Shown in pieces: positions 61,309-64,000 of a DNA stretch of 64,000 nucleotides (its first letter is position 1; every line of letters starts with the position of its first letter). Position numbers and translations under genes: made by a program. This DNA is from Heloderma charlesbogerti (Eukaryota > Chordata > Lepidosauria > Squamata > Helodermatidae): the NCBI GenBank assembly GCA_026122225.1, contig JANEZZ010001513.1, forward strand, positions 248,001 to 312,000. Reading direction: 5' to 3'. Under the pieces are notes generated by a model. It had not been told where the DNA came from, made no database searches, and was given only the letters and a program-made list of their open reading frames with translations.

Positions 61309-62060
61309 CAGGGGTGGGGAACTTTAGGACCAGGGGTCAAATGTGGCCCTCCTGAGATCCCAATCTGGTCCTCCATGGTTCCCCAGATCCATGCTGGCTC
61401 CAGGGTTTTGAGGGCCCTTGGCCAAGGCAACCTCAATAGGCCACCTCCCTCAGTGAGTCTACCTTCGCACCACCATTGTCGTTAGCTGCTATTGCTACTC
61501 ATCCACTCTTCCATCATTGCTACCACTCGCTTGCTCAACAGGCAGAGAGACAGTGAACATCTACTGCTGCTCCTCCTCACCACCACCACCACCACCACTG
61601 TTTTCTGGGCCAGAGTGAGAGGCGGGTGAACAAGCAGATTGCAATGGTGAAGTGGAGGATAGTCCATGGGGCTCTTATGAATGAGCTCCTCCTGGGCTGT
61701 GGGCCCTCAGCAGGTGTGCAGCCATGCCTACCTTTGATGCCAGCCCTGCCCCTTCCTCTGGGCCCACCTCTTTCCCCCCCAATCACTTATGGTTTGGTGG
61801 TTTCCTAGCTTTTGTGCAGTTCTTCCCCATTCTAAAACAGTTAAAATGCCTCTCCTAAGGCTTAGTTGCTGGCAGTGAAAGCTTTAGTCTACAACATACT
61901 GCTATTTTAGCCCCACCGCCTTTGCCTTTGGGCCTGGCCACAACTACAGCCCTGACAGCTTCTCCAAAACTGAATTTGACCCTCCAGCTGAAATCTGTCC
62001 ATCTAAAATTATTTCTAGGCCACCTTTAAGCGAGGAACCTGGAAGAAGCTCCCCACCCTG
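61309..62060. mobile_element. hAT-like element, about 750 bp
   Basis: The ends are 'caggggtggggaac' (61309) and, inverted, 'cagggtggggagct' (62060), as in the hAT MITE at 3961. The interior has (CCA)n at about 61580-61600 and words shared with 15644-15946. The flanks do not give a convincing duplication. Confidence 0.55.
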
Positions 62061-62834
62061 TGTAAGGCTTCCTAAATCCTACAGAAAATGCTTGCTTTGC
62101 AAATTCAAGTGAAATATTGAGTTCTTCCCATTTGTATGTCAGGTTTTTCCACAGGTCATTATGGATTCATGGGACTTGAGAGACTTCCAGATTCAGCACC
62201 GAACAAAGCTCTTGTGCTTTCTTAAATTGTGAGGAACTGAACATTTCAGCAGCTACAAATTGTATTGTTATAATCTTACGCTCATGGGAAAGTGATGTAC
62301 CTGCTGCAATTCTAATTTTCACACAGTCCGATCCAGTCTGATTTCACTGATCCAGGGTCAGGTATTCCTAATGCCGGAATAGCCAATTGGTGGCCTACAA
62401 GCTAGTTTTATCCCTGTAAGCAATGCTATATGCCCCCTGGTAGCATTAACAAATTTTAACCAAGTTCAGTGGATATTTGTCTTCCATTTCAGTCAAAAGA
62501 AAAGAAAATGCATGGTGTGTAAGAAAGAGCTGTTCTATATCTTAATGTTAAATTGGTTTTGGATTTATTTGTAATGTCTCAGCTATACCCAAGGAGAATG
62601 GACTCCAAAATTGTGACACTCTTTACAGCTAAAAGGAGCCAATTGTATTACCAAGCCTGCCTACTCACAAAGACTTGGCTTGTCTGACAAAATGCACTCC
62701 GAACTTCTGGGCCATGCTACCTGGAGAACAGAGCAGCCCCAAAGAATATCGGAGTTGGCCACCCCAAGTAATAATTATATCGACATGCCTGGCCTGTGCA
62801 TAAAAAAGTTGGTAGTTTCTACCATTTTCTATGG
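62061..62834 (-). other. NSMAF intron, no recognised feature
   Basis: No exon or named repeat seen. Confidence 0.35.
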
Positions 62835-62929
62835 CAGCCTTACCCAAGTTGGAGCCCTACAGAGTTGGCGGGGGGATTCTGGGAGTTGTAGTCCAACACA
62901 TCTGGAGGGCATCAGGTGGGGGAAAGCTG
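62835..62929. mobile_element. hAT-type MITE
   Basis: The ends are 'cagccttacccaag' and, inverted, 'cagctttcccccac'; the interior contains 'gggagttgtagtccaacaca'. The flanks 'ttctatgg' and 'gtctatag' match at 6 of 8 positions, a decayed duplication. Confidence 0.65.
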
Positions 62930-63076
62930 GTCTATAGTATTTGTAAGAAAAACTGTACTCCAATGGCCATATTAAAATCTAGACGCATAGCCCACATTTG
63001 TATGAGCATATCTCAACTTAATAAGATGAGATATGGCAAGACTTTTGCCTCTGCTTGCAGCCCCTTTCATGGTGTG

Positions 63077-63291
63077 CAGCAATCAGACTAGAAAGTCTCC
63101 AGTTGACCATAGTTTCCCCATTTCATCCAAACCGGGAAACTATGGATACCAGCTTCAGAACAAATCAGGATCTTAAAACCAACCTCAAACCATGGTTTAC
63201 GATCCTCACCTGTTCTGAAGCTGGTAACCAGGATTTCCCGGTTCAGATTAATAGTGAGTGGTCAACTAGAGACTTCTTGGTCTGACTGCTG
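63077..63291. mobile_element. 215-bp foldback MITE
   Basis: Terminal inverted repeats of about 33 bp: left 'cagcaatcagactagaaagt', continuing into 'ctccagttgacca'; right, read inverted, 'cagcagtcagaccaagaagt'. Inner pairs such as 'accagcttcagaaca' and 'tgttctgaagctggt' extend the fold. Confidence 0.75.
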
Positions 63292-63634
63292 AGTGCCACA
63301 AAGGGGGGGCAGAGAAGAAGCTGTGTGGCTGGCAAAAGACTCATGCATATCTCAGTTTATTAAGCAGAAATCTGACAGTCTGAACGTATCCACTCTCTCA
63401 TCCATGTCACAGTTGTTATTAGAATATTTCAAGTCCCGTGGTCAAGACTATCTGTAAAAGAACTATGAGGAGTGTCTTTATAAGTAGCATTGCCAATAAA
63501 GTAGCATTAGCTGATCTGAAGTGTTTTGTTAGCATTTTGGTGTTCTGATTTACATTTGAAGCACAGAGTGCTATTCACAATATGTTTGCTAAGAAATCTC
63601 CTCTCTCCACTTAGGATTTCTGGCCTATAATCAG

Positions 63635-64000
63635 GGCTGGCCCAAGACACTTCGCTGGCTGAGGAAGAGTAGCAAGTGGCGCCCCTGCCACCCCTACACA
63701 AACACGCATGCACGCACATGCACGCGCACGCACATGCACGCGCACACACACACCAGGCAAGGCACATAGTATCGAAGACTGGTCAAGTTATTCTGGCACC
63801 TAAGGCATCCACAAACATCTCTCCCCTTTCCTGGCAGGAAAAAAGAAACAGCACAATCGTAGGCATGTCTGCTCAGAAGTAAGCCCCACTGAATTTGGTG
63901 GGGCTTATTCTCAGGTATGTGGGAATTATAAGACTACAACCTAAATAACTAATTGTTTGCTGCTCTTTCAGAACACATTTACCCTGCCCCATGGTAAGGC
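63635..64000. repeat. Repeat-rich end of window
   Basis: About 63635-63830 is a 'gggctggcccaagacac' element interrupted by a CA/CG-rich microsatellite (about 63693-63753). About 63855-63940 is a dispersed 'cagaagtaagccccactgaa' copy. The start exon of NSMAF is not here. Confidence 0.5.

Noticed and set aside
61480..61620. Candidate NSMAF exon 1 around the (CCA)n run
   Set aside because: The sequence is part of the 61309-62060 repeat, and the translation shows none of the expected charged, Gln-rich N-terminus.

Overview
This is vertebrate nuclear DNA, most likely from a squamate reptile (a lizard). The genes are split into short exons by GT..AG introns. The repeats are of the squamate kind: a complete BovB LINE, a near-full-length CR1, L2 and squamate-type L1 fragments, a 5S rRNA-derived SINE, tRNA-derived SINEs, and many small DNA-transposon derivatives. 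No bacterial or viral gene arrangement is present. The species cannot be named from the sequence alone.

Two genes face each other tail to tail, as in the conserved amniote block SDCBP-NSMAF. SDCBP (syntenin-1) is on the + strand: a CpG-island promoter at about 1780-2780, then eight coding exons from 11557 to 22177, giving a complete 297-residue protein, and a poly(A) signal at 22783. NSMAF (FAN) is on the - strand: 30 coding exons from 60979 down to a stop at 23692, with a candidate poly(A) signal at 23468. Reading phase is kept at every NSMAF junction and gives 901 residues plus a split first codon. Only the start-codon exon lies outside the window, beyond 64000. About 0.7 kb separates the two poly(A) signals.

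The remainder is intron and a little intergenic DNA, much of it mobile-element debris. SDCBP intron 1 holds a 4-kb CR1 (antisense to the gene, interrupted by a SINE-like insert), an older LINE fragment and small hAT- and mariner-like elements. SDCBP introns further down hold L2 and an internally deleted L1. NSMAF introns hold a complete BovB flanked by an 8-bp target duplication, a 3.3-kb hAT-type element with 8-bp duplications and nested insertions, several hairpin MITEs, and a 5S-derived SINE lying directly against a splice donor.

The two proteins are not known to share a pathway. Syntenin-1 is a tandem-PDZ adaptor for syndecans and ALIX. FAN is a BEACH/WD40 adaptor linking the TNF receptor to neutral sphingomyelinase. 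I found no undescribed gene system. The most interesting observations concern the transposons and their effect on gene structure.
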